Of a stretch of DNA of 64,000 bases, positions 36,823-49,276 are shown in pieces. This stretch comes from Hyaloscypha bicolor E (Eukaryota > Ascomycota > Leotiomycetes > Helotiales > Hyaloscyphaceae), in the NCBI RefSeq assembly GCF_002865645.1, contig NW_020194684.1:6307565-6371564 (forward strand), read 5' to 3'. How positions within the stretch are numbered: position 1 is the stretch's first letter; every line of letters begins with the position of its first letter. The notes beneath the pieces were generated by a model. That model made no database searches, was not told the origin of the DNA, and worked only from the letters and a program-made list of their open reading frames with translations. Made by a program: the position numbers and the translations under genes.

Positions 36823-37337
36823 CGCATCGGTGGTGCTGATGCTATCCAAGCGTTCAAATACAACGATGGCTCCTTCAACAATAACAACAACAGCAACAAC
36901 CCTCGCGAGTACCCCACCGAGCTGTCCAGTTGGTAGAACACACTCTTGAAGTGGTGGAAGCAGCTGCTTCTGTTTCTGGGAGTGAATATGACGGGTATCG
37001 TGCCGATGTATATCTGTAGCAGAGGAACAGGGTTACGGCGTAGGCGAAGGGAGATGTTGAAGATCTGATAAATGGCGGAAGAGGATGTGGTGGAAGAGAT
37101 CACTAGCTTTGGGAGATCTCGGGGTAAACCGTGGTAAGACTACAACCCACGAATTGCCACAATAGCTGATCGAAAAGGATGGATAGATGTTGGATAAGGA
37201 ATAGAAAGGAGGTAAAGCACAAGTTAGGCAAAGACAATCCAATCAGGCGTCCTGCCCAAGTTCACAGTCTAGATACACCCAGAAATCCAGATACCAGAAC
37301 GAGAAGTAGAAACTTAAGAAAACAAAGAAAGCAAGAG
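36823..37337. other. right flank of the hAT element
   Basis: 515 bp with no convincing gene. A short plus-strand frame begins GGADAIQAFKYNDGSFNNNN just after the element and stops near 36936. Its antisense gives a poly-Leu frame. Either could be a remnant of the interrupted locus. Confidence 0.3.
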
Positions 37338-38047
37338 CTAAGCAAAACATGTGTACTGTACCAAAATTCCTCCTAAATTTCTAATCTCAGGGCATGCGCT
37401 AACAGTTGGAGCAGCAAAGAGATTCGAAGGAGGTGGACCGTAACATTCAGGGTAGTATTGGCGGTGCCATGCATCAGTCTTGGCTTGAAGTATTCGCTTT
37501 TCCTCAGCCGTCCGCTTCTCCCGCTTGGCTCTAAACTTTTCCCACTCCTTTTGGAGTGCCGGATTTTCTCTCCTGATATCGTGGATGATCCTCAACTCGC
37601 ACTTTTCGTCAGGGATAAGATTCAAAAGAGCTGCGTTGACTTTTTCTTTTTCCTGAATCTTTGTTGAAACTTGATGTTCTCCTTCATGAGCTTATCCATG
37701 TCTTTCTTCAGCTTCCGCTTCTCTGCCCCCAGTCGATCATTCTCGAGGCGGGAGACGACACCGGCAGCAAGTAGGTTTCCTTGAGTTTTGATCATTCCTG
37801 AGCATCTGCGGACCTTTTTGCTGAGTATAGCAATCTGCTCCTGTAAGGTCCGCTCTTCGGTACTCGAAGTGTGGGAGGATAGTTGTGACGTAGAGTCAGA
37901 AGAATGTTCTGTGGAAGTACGTTCGGCGTTGCACGGCTTGCTTCTGATCGAAAGTGCTGCTTCAAGAGCTGGAGAGGCTGACTTGTTGGATCTGGAGGTG
38001 TTCTCCGAAGATATTGAGATGGATCCAAGAGCTGAAGAGGCTGGCAT
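37338..38047 (-). CDS. Ser-rich, coiled-coil basic protein, frame apparently broken
   Basis: The first frame starts at 38047 (MPASSALGSISISSENTSRS). It is Ser/Thr-rich for about 60 residues, then forms a heptad-like basic helix (LQEQIAILSKKVRRCSGMI, then RLENDRLGAEKRKLKKDMDK). Near 37660 the sense continues in another frame: KIQEKEKVNAALLNLIPDEK, then IRRENPALQKEWEKFRAKRE, ending at 37338. No intron fits the switch, so a one-base frameshift (real or from sequencing) near 37655-37670 is likely. The joined product would be about 235 residues. No family was recognised; the basic/coiled plan is vaguely bZIP-like, but without the bZIP DNA-contact signature. Confidence 0.5.
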
Positions 38048-38263
38048 GTTGGAGGCATAGACTTATTTTGAATATGCTAATGGAATCTATACTTCGATGT
38101 CGAGTTGTCTGTAGATGAAATTTGTTCAGCAGGCCGGTCAATCTTACAAGTTATACTTTCTCATGGCTCTTTGAGAAGACAGTAAAACCGATAAATGTTC
38201 CAGATCCAGGAAATCGAAATCCAAGACATGCCAGCCTTCGAGACAAACGTGCATTGTTGTTTT

Positions 38264-40014
38264 TCATCCAATGTACACCGGCAACTGGCTCCCAAAATAC
38301 TGAATCGGAACCCTTTCCCCAGGAACAAAGAAATAGCAAGCACCCCAACACATCGCCCTCAGCATCATCGAAACCCATGCATCGACGATCATCTGCTGAT
38401 TATGGGACCCGGCTTTCTTCATCTCCTCCACAATCTTAGGTAATTGTCTGAAATACCCATCTACATCGGCTTTGTAATCCGTTCCCAGATTCTGCTGCAT
38501 GGGTGTCCCCCCACCATCAGCAGACATCGCGATCCTGATATGGATGCCGAGAAGGTGGTGGTAACGGAAGGAATGTGCCTGTTCCCACTGATTCAGAACT
38601 TTGGTAAGAGAATCAAGCCTTTCTTGGACAACATCAAGGTATTGCGGATCTCGTGTAACGATCCATTGCTCGTCTTGAGTGCTGAATCGTCCGTGTGATC
38701 CCATGCTGCGTACTTGGTGCCGATCTCGTGACAAATGTCCAGGGCTTGTTGGGTATAATGGCCAACATCGTCTTTATGAACGACGATATATTCTTCGAGA
38801 CATTGCCGGAAAGCTCGTCGACCAACAGAACTTCTTGTGACTCCTTCCATGTTATCGCTTGGAGCAGGAACTTGAACCAGATGAGAGCTAGGAAGTCGAG
38901 CTGGCTGGGTCGTGAGTGCAACAATATCGGCGACTCGAAAGCGGTACTCAGGATTCTCTCGAAGTATCTTGGTCAGAGCAGCTGCCGATGTACCACTTCG
39001 ATCCAGATATCCTAATGCTGTTATGATCTCTGCTTGGGTGGAGACTGTAACATCGGGTAGGCCAAGTTTCCGATCAGTCCTCAGAACTCCGCAGCCCAGA
39101 CGATCTGCTTCAGCACTGGGGATGTAAACCTCCTCTTGTTCAGTGAAAATAGATCCTGTGACCAGCCGCTTCCTCAGGTTGTGTTCAGCCATAGCAAGTC
39201 GTTGATTTTGACCGGTGTATGAATATTGAAGCACAAGTCCAAGAGATCTCACCATTGTAGAAGTGATGGTCTGAGAGTGGCCTTCGGCTCTGAGAATTCC
39301 ATCAGACGGCCGGAAGTCTTTCCATTTCATCCCCATCCGTCGTGCGATCACTGCAATATCGGAGAGGGTTGTCTTTGCCAGAGGTCGAACCACATCTGGA
39401 GGTTGAAAATCCCAAGACCGCTCGCGGAAGATAATTCCAGGTAGCCTCAGATTGAGAGGAGGCATGAGCATGGGATCTGTCCACTGCAATGTAATCGAAG
39501 GGCGATCGTCCAACGAAACACCCGTTTTCTCATGAATCCAATGCAGCAACGGCACCCAGCAAGCCATCTCCCCCGTATAAGTTCCCCCTTTTATCCTCGA
39601 AGGTCTTGGCTGCATTCCCTGAAGCTGCGACTCCATATTCCGCTGCCGCTTCATACCATGCAAATTCGTCGGCGTCAGCATCACCGCATCCCCATTTTCC
39701 ACTGACGATAAAGGAACCAAGGACTTCTCTCTCGATTTCTGACTCCCGGTGAGCAGAACTTGACCAACTCTGTTCGGCACCCCTTGTCCCACAAGGAAGA
39801 TCTCGGGTGTGGTGTAGAGCGTCTCGAAACGAAACTCTCGCCATCTCCACTGTAACCGCGTTTTGCGTGCATACTCCCCCATGACGGACTTCTGGCATCG
39901 ACGGTAACCATCTGCGGTTGCGAAGTATTGCTGAAGCAATTGACCTATCGTTGTACATAGTGCGACGAGGGCGATTGCCAGTGCTGCTGCCGCGAGAGTC
40001 GTGTCGGTACCCAT
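38264..40014 (-). CDS. Modin-like fungal membrane-anchored protein, single frame break
   Basis: The frame from 40014 encodes 473 residues beginning with a hydrophobic anchor (LAAAALAIALVALCTTIGQL) followed by a conserved ATADGYRRCQKSVMG and WRWREFRFETLYTTPEI. I recall this start from fungal proteins annotated as modin; the name is from memory. Sense stays in this frame to QALDICHEIGTKYAAWDHTD near 38700. It then continues one frame over (QDEQWIVTRDPQYLDVVQER, then LLGIHIRIAMSADGGG) to a stop at 38264. A 32-bp GT-AG stretch there is too short for a normal intron, so a one-base frameshift near 38680-38690 is more likely. The joined protein would be about 580 residues. Role unknown; possibly a signalling or incompatibility-related protein. 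Confidence 0.65.
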
Positions 40015-42578
40015 AGTTGAGAGGAAGTCGTAGTGAGCAGAGCGCGAAGTAAACCGGGGCGCTGGAGCTGCCTGTATTATTTCAATGCCTGATGAGTGTC
40101 ATTGCATCGTGATTATTGCAAGTGAGACCTTTGAGAATCCGGGGTTGAAGGGATGGATGAGAGTGATGTCAGGTGCAGGCTGAGAAGTGTTGTTGTTCGA
40201 GTCATGTTGAGATTTTCATGCGACGTATTGAAATCAAGTCTTTCTCGCACTTTTGCTTTCGATTGAGGCGGTTGCGCGCCTTAATACGCATTTAAATCAT
40301 TACAGTGCTTGAAACCCTGGGAAGTCCTTATGCTGGATATACACAGGGGGAAAATGCGACAAGTCACGTGACTTTGTCACTGCCTGCTCATTCCACATTC
40401 TCTTGGTTCAGAAACTTACATCCCCGTCGTGATATTCGATGTCCTGCCAAGCCCTGAGCATCTTTCTCAGCGGCGATAGTATGAAGCCAGTATCTTCAAT
40501 GCGGTGCGATGTGATGCCCTCACTCCTCCAACTACAGTACCCTTCGGCCGAGACCTCACTCTCAGCTTAGCGGCATAGAGAGCCAACAACAAAATTTTGT
40601 TGTATATCGCACTCCAGTGCAATATTTTGAGGTTCGTTATCGTCGCCAAGTTGATTGCAATATCATTCTTATCCCAAGCTCCTCGGCCGAGTGACCCGAG
40701 GAGGCTATCTAATCTCTTCAAACAGATAGGAGGTGAATGAGTTAACGCTTCAAAGGTGTGTTTCAATCGAACTCAGTGTCTCAAATAGCAGTGGCTCCTT
40801 TGGGAGGTTCAAGTCCTTTTAATCGGGAGAGGTCTCTGTTTCTCGCACAGAAGTATTTCTATCGTAAGATTCAAGTCCATTAGACCCGCATATAAAGACT
40901 GAATGCTGACTTTGAAATACCATTACACGTCACCTCGATGAATAGAGGTCTCTCGGAGCAATGAGATTCGGCCTTGACGAGTTTTCGATAGGGAGGAGTA
41001 TCTGTGGAGGAGTGAGCCTTCTATGCTTCTCCTCCTACTGTCCTAAAACGATTCTTAATCATAAGCTTTTCCCATGAGTTCTGATATCAAGAGTGTGTGT
41101 ATCTTGGCCTTATAGACCAGTTGCATATCACACTCCTTTCTGCCGACGTCAAACAATAGTCTCTGTATTCAGAAACAGAAACTAACTTCCATCTGACCCG
41201 ACGCGTACATCTCCTGCTCTAGATAAGAACCAACAACGTGAACCGCGTCAGACGCGATTACGATATGCAACAAAGAGATTTCCCCCTCTTTCTTTGGCAT
41301 TGAAGATCGCGCTCAGTTATAAGATATTCACCCTTCATCTCGCGATCTGGGCGTTACTTGGACTTCGGACGGAAGCATTCGTGCCCTAGCGTGATTCGGA
41401 CGTGATTACGATGTGCCACAAAAGTTCCTAGAGATCAAGCGAAGATGAGTATATGATCACGCAATGGTTTTTAACCCGATTAGGGAGAAGCTGGGAAGAA
41501 GTGTTTTCCCTTGGCTTCCCTTTAACAGTAACACAGAAGTCAGACCCTTGATGTCTTCTTTTCCGCCACTTTATTTTATATACAAACTCACGTTGTCCCA
41601 TTTTGGACATATATTTCCAAGCATACTTCAGGTGTCCTCGTTATTCAGCACCCGCTCCCATCGGAGAATATGCCCGCCCCAAAATATCATTGGACTGTGC
41701 CTCTCCCCGCCTACAACGGCGTCAATCACGGGTTATGTGGCACAGCAAAGAAGTGCGATATGCAACAAATGTGGATTGAGGTTCGAAACAAGCTTTGTTC
41801 TCATGATTATGGAAGATGTTGGTGGCATTGGTGCAGTGTGGTGATAGATAGGTCGGCCGATAGGAAGACTAGTGCTTACCCCCTCAACTTAAGACGAGGG
41901 TAATAGGGCCCACAATGGTGGGCAGATGATTACTATACATCGAGGACTAACGACGTGACCTCAAGATGCCCTTAGCACTCGGGTTCACTCACCATGTTTT
42001 TAAACCGGAATTATCAATTCTACACTGAGGTCATAAAAGACAGAGATTAAGATTGTAATGCACCTTCGATCCCTGATATTGCCGAGATCATGTGTATCGA
42101 CCTCCTTCTCTGGAACTGGCCGTAAGTATCCCCTAGAAACATTATTATGGTACGAGTAGCCGTGCGATAAGCAAAAAAAAGCTACAAAAGGTTTCAATGG
42201 GTCGGCCTTCGAACTGAAATGATATTCATCTTATTTGACAGCACCATCGATGAATAACAAATAGTTGGCCTCAAGTCGAGATGAATTACGAGCGGCCATC
42301 TTCACCTGAAAAGTAAGTGAAAAGGGACCCACTCAGAAGAGAAGTCAAGCCTCCCTATACGAAACTAAGCCCACGAAAGACTGTCTGGCGTGCCCCACAT
42401 TTGATAGGGATGACTTGGAGGGGTGATGTGCAAATGACAAGATTATTGAAAGTGCTGCTTGCATATGTATCCAATATCACGCTCAAAGGTGTCATCCCCA
42501 TTCCACCAAAATCTGGCCAACGCCGAGAAACCAGAAGTCCCAACCTAAAATCATTACACATCGAACACATACTCATAT
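40015..42578. other. 2.6-kb interval without supported genes
   Basis: The left end is the promoter of the modin-like gene and includes a GTCACGTGAC palindrome (about 40363-40372). Farther right, two similar stretches (CGCGATTACGATATGC near 41247, CGTGATTACGATGTGC near 41401) lie in direct orientation about 150 bp apart. A 99-codon minus-strand frame at 40467-40766 has no family resemblance. No tRNA or other RNA gene was recognised. Confidence 0.4.
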
Positions 42579-43673
42579 TCATCTCCCCATCTTCTTCTCA
42601 TCATTACTTTCCAACCTCACACATCCACCAAAACCCCACCTAGTCCCCTTCTCCTCCTCTCCACCACCACCGTCCTCATCATCATAAATCGTCCTCTCCC
42701 CATCCCCAAAAACCCGCTTAAACACCACATCATAGCTCCCCCACACCCCTCTAAACACCAGCGTCATAACGCCCCCCAACCAGGCAGGGACCCTTCCCTC
42801 CTCATCCGCAAACAGCTTACTCAACCCCATAACAGCCATCACAATCGGCATCCAAATCGCCAAAAACAGCGCTTTTCCCACCTTCTGCTTTCTTGTGGTG
42901 ATTGTGTACGGACGGATAATGTACAGATAAGCCATGTATTCCGCAGGAAGAGAGTGCTCTTCCCCGCCATCGGTGATGAGCTTCAGGTATCGTGCTGAAG
43001 GCTGTGCGTAGCTTGGATCCGGCCTGGTGATCCCACCCTTTCCATCCACTCTTCCCCCATTACCTGTACTTTGATACGATGCAGGATCAGAGTCTCGCGG
43101 AGAGAGCAAGGTGTGTGCCATAAATGGTGCTCCGCTCGGTGCCGCGTCCACTATTTTGCCCCCCTTGGGTAGAGCGTAACAAGGCACGATAACATCGTGG
43201 TAACTTGCTCCTCCTCCTTCTGTTGCGATTATTGTGCGGTAGTCTTCGGGTGTTACTTCGTACACCACGCCGATGAGGCCTTTTGTCCAACGATCTTTGT
43301 GATAGTCGGGCGAGCTTATCGAGGCTGGGGGTGGCGGGGGAGTGCGGTATTGTGTATTGGCAAAGCAGGGCTCGATGTATGGGATCCCGGCGAGGTCGAA
43401 AGTTAGGGATAGCGATGGGACGTGGACGTTGACGGCGGAGAGGGGCCGGATGCCTCGATTGCCTTTGAAGGTTTCGGCGGAAAGGTTGGAGCCGTAGGCT
43501 AGGTAGAGGATGGTCTTCTCGTCGGTGGAGGTGGGGGTGAGGCGGGATGTTGACGTGCATGGGAGCTTGACAGGTCGGTTTGGGCAATTTGAGGGGGAGC
43601 TGAGGAGCTTCCAGAGCTTTCGGAGGGAGGGGCAAGCTTGTGCGCTGCGTTGTGTTGGGGTTGGGGTTGTCAT
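42579..43673 (-). CDS. Gamma-glutamylcyclotransferase-like (GGCT) protein
   Basis: 364 residues from the ATG at 43673 (MTTPTPTQRS); the frame is open to an upstream ATG at 43757, which would add 28 residues. The GGCT fold signature LYLAYGSNLSAETFKG is followed by FANTQYRTPPPP, and by GLIGVVYEVTPEDYRTIIATEG with the family's acidic residue and EGGGASYHDVIVPC. In this family a conserved Glu acts as general acid/base on gamma-glutamyl substrates. After about residue 260 there is a hydrophobic region (KALFLAIWMPIVMAVMGLSK) and an acidic Gly/Glu-rich tail. Fungal members with this extension are common; one relative (GliK) acts in gliotoxin synthesis, but no such cluster is present here. Confidence 0.85.
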   Translation of the reverse strand: MTTPTPTQRSAQACPSLRKLWKLLSSPSNCPNRPVKLPCTSTSRLTPTSTDEKTILYLAYGSNLSAETFKGNRGIRPLSAVNVHVPSLSLTFDLAGIPYIEPCFANTQYRTPPPPPASISSPDYHKDRWTKGLIGVVYEVTPEDYRTIIATEGGGASYHDVIVPCYALPKGGKIVDAAPSGAPFMAHTLLSPRDSDPASYQSTGNGGRVDGKGGITRPDPSYAQPSARYLKLITDGGEEHSLPAEYMAYLYIIRPYTITTRKQKVGKALFLAIWMPIVMAVMGLSKLFADEEGRVPAWLGGVMTLVFRGVWGSYDVVFKRVFGDGERTIYDDEDGGGGEEEKGTRWGFGGCVRLESNDEKKMGR

Positions 43674-44411
43674 GGCTGATGGAGAGATGTGTGGGGTCTT
43701 GGAAGAGAGGAGTGGCAATTGAGGCAAAATAAGATCAAAATAGTGAGAATTGAACAATTGGAAAGCAAGAAGTATGAGAAGATAACAAATTCGTCAAATC
43801 ATGAACACGAGTTGATGCGAAGGAGATATCAACGCAGCTTGCGTAGATGCACCGTCGGGTTGGGATTATAAATTGAGCCGTCGGCCTTTGACAACCTCAA
43901 AGTCCGAGATTACCAATCGGATTGCAACGCTGATACATACGGACATTTGGAAATAAAACTGTACCTTTGGACTGAGTTGAAGTCAATATCTTCATTTTTG
44001 ACAGTTATGAAAGAAAAATTAGGAAATTGAAGCTTTCGTTTATGGAAAGCCAAGGGTGTAAGCATTTAATGTGGTAAGACGAGGCTGATCTTTTCGATTG
44101 ACTGTGATTGGATGCAGATCGCTTTTCGGCGGCCGACATTAATAAGTTGCTTGCGGCAGCTGGACCAGCAAATTGAATTGGAAATATCAGGAAAAGGAAT
44201 TTAGTTCTGTTCCGAAAATGGCTTAATTTATGCAGTGTCACACTTGTGTGGATTTCCTGTGTCTTGAAACCTTGTGTAAACCTCGAAATTGGACGAGGCT
44301 GGTGAAAATTCCGATTCGTTCGCGAAATTGTGGGACAATCCCGAAGGCAACCTCACCAGACGTCTCCATCTTCCTCCCCAAAACCTTCTCGACTTCCAAC
44401 AATTTTTAAAA
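43674..44411. other. divergent intergenic region, GGCT / BET2
   Basis: 738 bp between two divergent genes. No RNA gene or repeat was seen. The first part probably holds the 5' leader of the GGCT gene; the frame there is open but without motifs. Confidence 0.4.
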
Positions 44412-45642
44412 ATGTCTCTCGTATCAGGACCTGGCCGTGCTGGAGGAAATGCCCTCCCGGACGAACTCCAACTCGCAATCGAGCCACATGTGAAATATAT
44501 TCAAAGCCTGGACACCGTTCGTCTCCCCCACCAGTTGTCCTTTCACTGTTAGTTAACATCTCCCAGCGCAAAGACGAGCTCGAATACTGGCTTACCGAAC
44601 ACCTCCGACTCAATGGTCTCTACTGGGGTCTCAACGCTCTCCACCTTCTCAACCGTCCGGATGCCCTTCCGAGAAAAGAAACGATAGATTTTGTGCTTTC
44701 GTGTCAGGCGGATAACGGTGGTTTTGGCGCTGCGCCGGGCCATGATGCACATTTGCTGTATACGGCTAGTGCGGTGCAGATACTGGCTATGGTTGATGGT
44801 TTTGGAGAGTTAGAGAAAAGGGGCAAGGAGGGAGGGGCGATGGCTGTGGGGAAATGTCTGCCCGTTCCATCCGCACGGGGAGATGTGATGTGCTGATGCG
44901 GAACAGATATCACAGACCTACAGAACCGGGAAACAGGAACTTTTGCAGGCGACCAATGGGGAGAAGAAGACACACGATTTATCTGCTGTGCGTTCATCGG
45001 GCTTTCGCTGCTAAAGTTGATGAATTTGGTGGATGTGGGGAAAGCAGTTGGCTACATTATCTCGTGCGCGAACTTCGATGGCGGATATGGTGTTGCTCCT
45101 GGGGCAGAATCGCATTCAGGGCAGATCTTTGCTTGTTGCGCAGCGTTGACTATTGCGAGGAGACTGGATACCGTGGATAAGGACAAGCTGGGAATGTGGT
45201 TGAGTGAGAGGCAAACGGAGGGCGGTGGGTTGAATGGGAGGCCGGAGAAGTTGGAGGACGTCTGTTATAGTTGGTGGGTTGCGAGTAGTTTGTCGATGAT
45301 TGGGCGGCTGCATTGGATTGATGGGGGGAAGTTGTCGAAGTTTATATTGAATTGCCAGGTTTGTGGGAGAAGGACTGGAGGTGGGGCTTAGCTGACTTAA
45401 GATAGGATTCGGAGCGTGGCGGGCTGGCGGATAGGCCGGGCGATATGGTTGATGTATTCCATACGAATTTTGGGCTTGCAGGTCTGGCTTTGCTCGAGTT
45501 TGATGGGCTGGAGGAAGTGGATGCCGCATAGTAAAGCTCTTTCACACCTCCCTCCGTTCTTTCTACTGACAATTCTTGTAGCTGCATGCCGAAGAAGATA
45601 ATCGAGCGAGTGCTAGGGCCAGGGCATTATAATGATTCATGA
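44412..45642 (+). CDS. BET2: Rab geranylgeranyltransferase (type II) beta subunit
   Basis: Predicted 343 residues in five exons: 44412-44516, 44567-44855, 44907-45358, 45406-45530, 45582-45642. Introns are 50, 51, 51, 47 and... the four introns join in phase; the first has a weak GTTCGT donor. The product is the catalytic subunit that, with the alpha subunit and Rab escort protein, adds geranylgeranyl groups to Rab GTPases. Prenyltransferase repeats are clear: FEYW-type [77 protein letters not shown] and [20 protein letters not shown]. The Asp and Cys of EDVCYSWW and the His of VFHTNFG correspond to zinc ligands. The C-terminus [11 protein letters not shown] is typical of BET2. Confidence 0.95.
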
Positions 45643-47001
45643 AGCATGAATAAAGAATAAATTCAAAACTAGATCGAGTCCTTCCTCTGTCAAAAAGCTT
45701 TACTTTGTATAGTCCCCCCACCCAAGCCTCCTGCCATCTAATAACCTGGCTCCTAAAACATCGTGGTTCAAGGATACAAGGCAGGAGAAGAAAAAATCAC
45801 AGGTGCAGCGAGTGCCCAAGTTCTGTAATGACTTTGGCTGCTATACATCTTTTGATACACATGTTCCGGCAGGATTTCCAGGGGCATTGCAACAGCCGAT
45901 GCTAGAGGAACATTCATATATTTGTCTCTACGGTTGACAATGTCCCAGGCCTTCTTGTACATTGGAAAACTATACGAAGATATCCCCTCCATTTCAGGTT
46001 TGCTGCACTCAATGGCCTAAGCAGTCCGGGATAATGACAGCTCCTGGTGCTCTTATGGGCCAAATCAGCGTCAACCATCAATAAAACATTAATTTCACTG
46101 CCCAATTTTAACGCACCTTTATCTAAATTATTTTGCACGAATTTCTGTTTCGTCTCATCAGGTTTTGCTACTGCCTTCCGCTCACAACCGCGCCTTCCGA
46201 GTTCGTGTCCTGCTCTTCCAGGAAGTGATCCACCAGACGAGAGCTACTTCAACTCTCGACAAAATCCGTCCTTCCTTCCTGCACCTCTTTTCCTTCCTCA
46301 CAATCAGAAGCCACCTCTGTTGTTGCATCGCCATCGACCTCAGTCGCACCAGGGCGGCCTGAGACGATTGCTCATTCCCCCAATTGCCTCCTTGGACTGT
46401 CACTAGCCCACAACCAACGCCCAACAGAAGCCTCCTTGCTTTCGTCGAATCTGCCACATCGATACTTGCAGCCTTAAGACCTATCTATAGGGTGAGTGAA
46501 ATATTTCAGCAGCCATTCGCGTCGCATGCACACAGACACACTTCACTATAGCCAATGCTGTGTTGTTGCCCTGATGTCAATTGGACGTAACACCAATGGC
46601 CGATGGCTGCACCGGCATCACCACAGTTCCGCCAGTGGAAGTTGGGCTCTTTCGCTGCCTTCAATCATCAAATTGGACCTTCGAACATCCTTTGCTGCAC
46701 CAGCGTCCCCTTTCCTCTTATTTGGCTGAGCCAATCGCTCCTCACTGCCTTCAAGTTGAGGGTTGGGCAGAGTTCAACTCAGTTGCCTCACCTTTGCTTT
46801 GCCCTCGCTTGCTCCTAGCTTCGAGGCTGATGGCGGCTTTTCTCCGCCCATCGCCGCCTTATACACCACTCGAGCTATCTCGAGAGCTATACAGACTATG
46901 TTTCCTTTCTAGTCGCTTCTTCACCTCCATCCTTCTCCCGTCCTTTTAGGGACACTTCTCCATCCCTCTCCCCTTTTCACATTCCTTTCTGTCACACGGC
47001 C
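45643..47001. other. intergenic, probably a long 5' leader
   Basis: 1359 bp between BET2 and the zinc-finger gene. From about 46100 it is pyrimidine-rich with no stable coding frame. A GTGAGT at about 46491 could be the donor of an intron in the 5' untranslated region of the next gene. No repeats were seen. Confidence 0.4.
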
Positions 47002-49014
47002 ATGGATGAATACTACTCTTGGCTCTATCATCCAGAGCCAGATCCCTCACCCTATACAAGTTTGTCGCTCTGCACATCATTGCCATCAACTTTGCCATGC
47101 GTGACAGCTAACAGAAGTTTTTGGCAGGCCCCTCCACCATGCCGAAACAAGAACACAACATCGACTTGCAATGTATCCTGTGCAACAAAAACCCCAAGTT
47201 CTCCGACGTCTCCCACCTCCTGACCCACGTCTCCTCCAAGTCACACCTGGCCGCTCGTTTCAAGCTCCAGATCCAGGCCCAAAGTGATGTTGATGCTAGA
47301 AACAGGCTTGATCACTTCGATTTCTGGTATCAAAGCAGCAACATCGATGTCTTGTTGGCCGATCGCATGGCCGCGAAGGAGCACAAGAAGACAAAGAAAA
47401 GCCGGAACTCGAACGCGTCGTCCAATGTCTCTGTAAGAATAATTGACATTGTTTTTCCAGCTCTATTATGTGAGCCAGACCTGACACGTGGAACTTAGAT
47501 CAAGAAAGAGAATCGCCAACCCTCCAATTTCGAATCCATGAGAGAAACACCCTTTGCCGAGACCCCAGTCCAAGGATTTCGCGCACCAATTCCTCGCATG
47601 CACCTTTGGCCAACAGTTGCAAATAACAGTCCTCTCAGTGAATGGGATCGAAGCCCTATGGCGCATGTTTATGAGACACCGACTGCAAGACGTCAAATTC
47701 CCAATTTCAGCCGTCAAGAGACACCAGCTCCTGCTGCGCTTGACCCGAAGTACTTCATTCCTGCCATAATATGTTCGTGGGCTAATCTCTTCGTGTCAGA
47801 CTTACAACTCCATGGAAGCCAGAGCCAGAGGATGGGGAGAAAGGAACAGGTGATAAGTCCGGATCGAAGCTTACTGATAGCGCCAAGCTGAAGGGTGTGA
47901 TTTATCCAGGAATGGACCTTTTCGACTCGGCCACTCCAGAGATGAAGAGAATGAGAAATCAGAAGAAGGATGGTACCATTCTCGAGCAGATGCTTGCCAC
48001 TGCCAGGGACACAGAGCCGGCTGAAATTAGCTACCATCCAAATGGCGATTTCAGAGCATCACGAGATATCTTTGGTCCCTTGTCTACCGAAAACAGCCCG
48101 GTAGGTATCTCGCCCACTGTTCATCCTATGGAACCAGCAACTGACCGAAGAATCAGGAGATTCCTAGCCCGAAGAAACGCAGGGCTACCCGCAAGACAGC
48201 TGCAACCCTGTCCAATGTCAGTGTCAACGCTCCTCGTCTGCGCGCACCACGAGGAAAGAAGGCTGCGGCTGTTCAAAGCTCACAAAAGCAACAACTTCAT
48301 TCAATGCTTGCCCCACCTCCGGTGTTCTTCAAGCCTGCTCCTACTCCCAATCCGCTTGCTGCAGGTTTTGGTGGTCGTTTCGTTCCGACTGCGGAGGAAG
48401 ACGAAGAATTCAGGTTGACGGTCGAGGATATGGGAAAGAAACGTGGGTTCAGCATTTTCCAAGACGCCCCGGAAGTTAGCCCTACCCGCACTGAAGCTTC
48501 CTTGGAGGACCATCGGTATGTCTGATATATTTTTATCCTCCAAGGCTTCTTGGCTGATTGCTGATCCAGGTTTGACTTGCCAAATGCGACCCATGGCTTG
48601 CCAATGTACCCCGATGAACTCCAGAACTCGTCCCGTTTTCCTATTTCCCCGACCCCAGTGCCCAAGCCACTTTCATACCGTCCACATGGCAAAGAAAACG
48701 GAAAGCCTGAACTGCCACACCAACAACAAGCTCGGCGAGCCCCGTCTGCGCCATCTGCTCCACCGCACGGCTACACTCCCCAGATGTTTCTCGATCCCTC
48801 GTCGATTAATCCTCTCTACAACCACGCGTACGCTCGGTCTTTTGGTGGCTTCTCCCAACATACCTTCACTATGACGAACGTTCCAATGTATGGCACAGGA
48901 TTTCAGGGAGACTTCAAGCCAGTTGGCTCGATGCTTCAACCTCAGCACCCACAAGGCCAGAGCATGGGTACCAAACAAAACGACTTCGGAAATGGCATGA
49001 ACTATAACATGTAG
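47002..49014 (+). CDS. U1-type zinc-finger protein, otherwise disordered
   Basis: Predicted 572 residues in six exons: 47002-47059, 47128-47432, 47499-47749, 47800-48100, 48157-48515, 48570-49014. Introns are 68, 66, 50, 56 and 54 bp, all in phase. Near residues 29-60 there is one C2H2 finger of the spliceosomal/matrin (U1) type: CILCNKNPKFSDVSHLLTHV then SSKSHLAARF, that is C-x2-C-x12-H-x5-H. A Lys-rich patch follows (KEHKKTKKSRN). The middle holds conserved-looking GVIYPGMDLFDSATPEMKRM and a basic SPKKRRATRKTAA (nuclear-localisation-like). The C-terminal third is Pro/Gln/Ser-rich. U1-type fingers bind RNA or structured nucleic acid; a nuclear role is inferred. The gene is convergent with MSH3. 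Confidence 0.85.
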
Positions 49015-49276
49015 ACTGCTCACTTCACTGTCCCTCATGGGGGCTCGTTTCGACAGCCACTGCCAGAGCTATTATTTGGCGTTTGGCGCACACTGCACGG
49101 CGCCTCAGTATCTGTTATTTGCTTTAGCTTTGCATCGCTATGTTTTCTTTCCTTCTTTGCTCAAAATTACGGGAGTTATCTTACGATCAGCGATGGTTTC
49201 CACGAGGTGATGGGAGTATTAACTTGCATCAATATTTGCTACCAACGGTTCCTTTCTTTTCCTCTCTACATTACAG

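Noticed and set aside
40467..40766. 99-codon minus-strand frame
   Set aside because: No motif, no neighbouring exon and no reason to prefer it over chance.
40795..40830. GGTTCAAGTCC-like B-box word, possible tRNA
   Set aside because: No acceptor or anticodon stem could be formed around it.
43087..43635. 182-codon Pro/Arg-rich minus-strand frame
   Set aside because: Shadow frame of the gamma-glutamylcyclotransferase-like gene on the same strand; no motif.
46047..46950. Several plus-strand frames before the zinc-finger gene
   Set aside because: Pyrimidine-rich leader sequence with no conserved pattern; best read as 5' untranslated or intergenic DNA.
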